Source: Cyclobacterium plantarum (lineage in GTDB: Bacteria > Bacteroidota > Bacteroidia > Cytophagales > Cyclobacteriaceae). From it: 64,000 nucleotides of DNA. The notes beneath the pieces were generated by a model. The model saw only the letters and a program-made list of their open reading frames with translations, had not been told where the DNA came from and did not search any database. The position numbers were made by a program, and so were the translations under genes. Shown in pieces: positions 61,191-64,000 of the stretch. Positions within the stretch are counted from its first letter, which is position 1. Every line of letters starts with the position of its first letter. The stretch covers positions 1 through 64,000 of the forward strand of contig NZ_JAANYN010000017.1 of NCBI RefSeq assembly GCF_011290685.1. Direction: 5' to 3'.

Positions 61191-64000
61191 TTATGCCTTA
61201 TTAAAATTTCCTTGCGCTATTTTGGTTTGCAGCAAATCTTCCCTATCTAACCAATATTGCCTGCTAAACAAAAACACAATGTTCCAATTTCTGGAAGTCA
61301 ATAGCTGAGGATGATAAACAAATGCCTCTTTTGCGGTTTTTGCAGCAAAAAACCTTTGGTCATCCGTAAGTATTGCCGCCACGGCTTTTCCGTTTTCTTT
61401 AACTTCCAGATCCATCACTTTAACGTATGGGTTTTCTTCCACTTCATGATTTCCATAAGTCCCTACAAGTCTGTTTTTTAATGACCATTGGTTGCCATAA
61501 CCTTTCACATCTAGGCTGGCCTTTTCAGGAATTTCACCTTCTTGAATTTTAGCAGCATAGGCTAAATATTCACTTAACAATCTGGTTCCTGGATTATTCA
61601 AGTGTTTATCCTTGAAATCGCTTGCTTTAAGACTGGTGATTAGAATATTTTCCTTTCTGGCTCTGGTTACCGCAACATTCAAACGATTCTCCCCCCCTTT
61701 TCTGGATAATAGCCCAAAATTGGCTGTAAACCTTCCTTCCGGATTTTTGGCGTATCCTACGGAAAAGATAACCCTGTCAAATTCATCCCCTTGTACATTT
61801 TCTATGTTTTTTACTTTGATATTTTTATCCATTCTCAGATGTTCATCTTCCTCTAAAAGGGTTATGATCAGAATCATCTGGTAATAATTGAAAGTAATGA
61901 CACCCAGGGAATCCAAAGGATATTTGGCTCTTAGTTTAACCAATTGTGACAAAGCCTCCTTCGCTTCAATAAGGTTGGTCTGGTTTTCCCAGATCCCATC
62001 AGTTGAAATTAATTTGACACCCTGCTCATTGCTATTCAATACCTTCCTGTCGGGCAGCATGTAAAGCCTGTCCTCATAGAAGTGTTTGTTGGAAAAATGA
62101 ATCAGCGGCAGGGTCGCACTTCTATAGTGAGTGCTGAGGTGAAAAGTGGGGAAAAATTTGCTTACCATATCCAATAAGGCATCAATTTCCAGCTCCATAC
62201 CATCATCCTCAGATTGAATTCTGGTTTGGTAAAGATCGTATGGCTGAAGCTGCTGACTGTCACCAGCAACAACCACTTGTTTTCCCCGCATCATCATGGG
62301 CAATCCCCTTTCAAAATAACATTGGCTGGCTTCATCAAAAATCACCAAATCGAAATCCTGCTCAAGAGGAAAAAGGGCTGATGCAGTCTCCGGTGACGCC
62401 AACCAACAGGGTACCAATCTGAATATTTCATCTTTGTAATAAGCAATCAACTTTTTCACAGACCAGATCTGCTTCTTTTTACCTACCTGATGGGCCAGCT
62501 CCCGGTAAGTAATAAGATTGTTCAGGCGATTGTATTCTAATTGTTGACAAACCCCCTCCCGAAGCCGCATCTCCACAATAAAGCGGGCAGTCTTCAACTT
62601 TTCCTCAACAGAGAATTCAAAATCAGCGATATAACTTTTGATTTGAGGTCCATAGATTTCTTTCAAAATCGGGTATTTTGCCTCTAAATGCCCTATCCAA
62701 CTTATCTTCAAACTGGATAAAAATATTTGTTTGAGGCTGGCAAAATCCCTTTCAGGAAATGCGTCAATAATTTTTTCAACCACCTTTTTCTCGACCTCGT
62801 TCATCTGGTTTCTTAACCGGTCAAACCTAATCAACTCATCTACATCCCGGGCAATATTTTGATTCACTTCCTGCAGCTTTTCTTCATCAGGTGAACTAAG
62901 CAAATGTTTAATCTGAATCACACTGAGGTATTTCCTCCAATTTCCAAAATGGTCTTCTACCCAATCATTGATTACGGTAATACCCTCTAATAGTGTTTGA
63001 AAATGTTGGTAGGAAAATTGAGGTTTGTAAAAATACGAGGCCAAAACACCCAAATCATGCATGATAAATCGTGCTTTTAAAGCTTTTACCAGGACGCCGG
63101 CCATTTGATTAAAAGAATGGATAGTAAATGGTTTTTCAGGCAACTCTACCCAGGTCTTTTGGGCCAAGAGTGTATATTGGTGATTAAGGTTCATTCTGTT
63201 TTCCAACCTTTGAATCAATATCCTGATATCTTCCTTACTTTTTTTCAATCCATTTTGCTCCAGAAGCGAAATTACAGTTCCATATTTCTTGGCATCCAGG
63301 CTGACCGCCATCTTTCCGTACCATGATTCGAGTTTTTTGGAAGCCTGAACGGCTTTTTTCAGGACTCCTTCCACTTCTTCATCTCCAATTTCCCATTCTA
63401 CTCCCTCCTCCCCAAACAATTTACGCACCATTTCTACTTTACTCTCCAGCCAAAGGTGGTCCAGTGATGCTGGATCATGTGGCATAAAAACCTTGAATTT
63501 CTCGTATATTTCCGGGCTGTTGATACTTTGCATTAATGCTTCAATCTTTTCCTTTTGTTGAAAAGATTGATAAATCAGTCCATATTCAAAGGTATCGGCC
63601 AACATGCTATCCAGGTCTTTCTTGGCTGTAAGTTTTACCGAAGATAATTCTTGAAAAGTGGCCTCTACACCTTTAAAAGCTTCGGGACCAAACACCGAAA
63701 AATCTACTCTATGGAGCCAAAACGAGGAAGAAACCTGAAATTTATTAAAGAAAAACTGATATTGTTCAAAATTATTAAGAAAAACATCCAGGTCATCCAA
63801 CCTGAAAGCCCGGTAATATTGGGTCATGTCTACTCCTTCATCAGCAGAATCTGATGTAAGGTAGAGTTCCTTCGCCGGAACGCCGCAATCTACTACATCA
63901 AAAAGCGCCTCTTTATATTCCTCAAAAAAATCCGTATGCTTTTCAATATTCCTGCACATTTGACCGAAAGTCCGCTCAAGTTGGATAGCATCCAGAGAAT
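61191..64000 (-). CDS. Large SF1 helicase with Vsr-like C-terminal domain (5' end beyond window)
   Basis: The frame is open to the window edge, so the N terminus and Walker A are missing. The visible ~935 residues start with a long helical insert. Then follow motif II FDLVIFDEASQ, GDSQQLQPYDLY, STHYRSATLPLIHFSNKHFYEDRL, VQGDEFDRVIFSVGYAKNPEG and NVAVTRARKENILI. The last ~80 residues (MDLEV, AILTDDQ, NWNIVFLFSRQYW) pattern-match MTES_1575/Vsr-like nucleases, but the usual E-C-D-G is L-T-D-D. This layout resembles DUF4011-helicase-Vsr proteins proposed as phage-defence factors (Hhe). Whether DUF4011 is present cannot be seen. Confidence 0.78.
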   Translation of the reverse strand, partial: SLDAIQLERTFGQMCRNIEKHTDFFEEYKEALFDVVDCGVPAKELYLTSDSADEGVDMTQYYRAFRLDDLDVFLNNFEQYQFFFNKFQVSSSFWLHRVDFSVFGPEAFKGVEATFQELSSVKLTAKKDLDSMLADTFEYGLIYQSFQQKEKIEALMQSINSPEIYEKFKVFMPHDPASLDHLWLESKVEMVRKLFGEEGVEWEIGDEEVEGVLKKAVQASKKLESWYGKMAVSLDAKKYGTVISLLEQNGLKKSKEDIRILIQRLENRMNLNHQYTLLAQKTWVELPEKPFTIHSFNQMAGVLVKALKARFIMHDLGVLASYFYKPQFSYQHFQTLLEGITVINDWVEDHFGNWRKYLSVIQIKHLLSSPDEEKLQEVNQNIARDVDELIRFDRLRNQMNEVEKKVVEKIIDAFPERDFASLKQIFLSSLKISWIGHLEAKYPILKEIYGPQIKSYIADFEFSVEEKLKTARFIVEMRLREGVCQQLEYNRLNNLITYRELAHQVGKKKQIWSVKKLIAYYKDEIFRLVPCWLASPETASALFPLEQDFDLVIFDEASQCYFERGLPMMMRGKQVVVAGDSQQLQPYDLYQTRIQSEDDGMELEIDALLDMVSKFFPTFHLSTHYRSATLPLIHFSNKHFYEDRLYMLPDRKVLNSNEQGVKLISTDGIWENQTNLIEAKEALSQLVKLRAKYPLDSLGVITFNYYQMILIITLLEEDEHLRMDKNIKVKNIENVQGDEFDRVIFSVGYAKNPEGRFTANFGLLSRKGGENRLNVAVTRARKENILITSLKASDFKDKHLNNPGTRLLSEYLAYAAKIQEGEIPEKASLDVKGYGNQWSLKNRLVGTYGNHEVEENPYVKVMDLEVKENGKAVAAILTDDQRFFAAKTAKEAFVYHPQLLTSRNWNIVFLFSRQYWLDREDLLQTKIAQGNFNKA

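Overview
The window looks like chromosome of a member of the Bacteroidota, most likely a cytophagian close to the Cyclobacteriaceae. Supporting signs are the GldH gliding lipoprotein directly behind a RicT/PSP1 gene, Bacteroidota-specific families (DUF4924, DUF4834, DUF4202), a carbamoyl-phosphate synthase large subunit without its allosteric domain, an AccD without a zinc ribbon, and promoters of the Bacteroidota type (TTG-N17-23-TAnnTTTG). The sequence leans AT-rich, genes are dense, and almost all are core metabolism or housekeeping. The complete Mrp antiporter and an NqrF subunit point to sodium-based energetics, as in marine or saline relatives. No insertion sequence, prophage, integrase, CRISPR array or rRNA operon was seen.

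Layout. 0.1-8.5 kb: a cold-shock protein, AsnA, and a minus-strand operon mrpABCDEFG ending in an overlapping lactonase-like lipoprotein. 8.7-11.5 kb: PEP carboxylase, a strong two-way terminator and tRNA-Gly(CCC). 11.6-15.9 kb: a Nudix hydrolase, a leaderless subtilisin-like protease followed by a small protein resembling a free-standing subtilisin propeptide inhibitor (I9), about 0.7 kb of ~165-bp tandem repeats, a DUF922 zinc-protease-like exported protein and a DUF4924 protein. 15.9-23 kb: an SF1 helicase, an AcpH-like protein, an M42 aminopeptidase, a long PurF-like amidotransferase and MurI, with a promoter-plus-terminator unit (candidate ~60-nt RNA) upstream of murI. 23.1-27.5 kb: a small exported protein and a convergent pair of NtrC-type regulator and hybrid histidine kinase. 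27.7-31.5 kb: a membrane protein, cystathionine beta-synthase and pyrR-pyrB. 31.5-41 kb: an exported hypothetical protein, a PolX-like protein with a damaged polymerase site, a YiiX-like lipoprotein, a sugar isomerase-like protein, DUF4202 and CarB. 41-45 kb: small envelope proteins, two outer-membrane barrels and a metalloprotease-like lipoprotein. 45-50.5 kb: CstA, MscS, AccD and NqrF. 50.5-55.7 kb: an arginase-fold pseudoenzyme, a cytochrome-b5-like/BadF kinase/MurQ operon, and KdsD-ManC. 55.7-61.1 kb: RecQ, PurD, RicT and GldH. 61.2-64 kb: the C-terminal part of a large SF1 helicase, cut by the window end, of the kind that carries a Vsr-like C-terminal domain.

Themes. Pyrimidine synthesis (PyrB, PyrR, CarB), purine synthesis (PurD, PurF-like), sodium/proton energetics (Mrp, NqrF), cell-wall sugar salvage (BadF kinase, MurQ) with glutamate racemase, and sugar nucleotides for surface polysaccharide (KdsD, ManC). 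The least ordinary items are the protease/propeptide pair and adjoining repeat array, the possible small RNA upstream of murI, the PolX and arginase-fold proteins that lack catalytic residues, and the edge-truncated helicase, whose family includes proposed phage-defence proteins. Nothing here is proven to be a new system; the protease/inhibitor pair and the truncated helicase are the best candidates.
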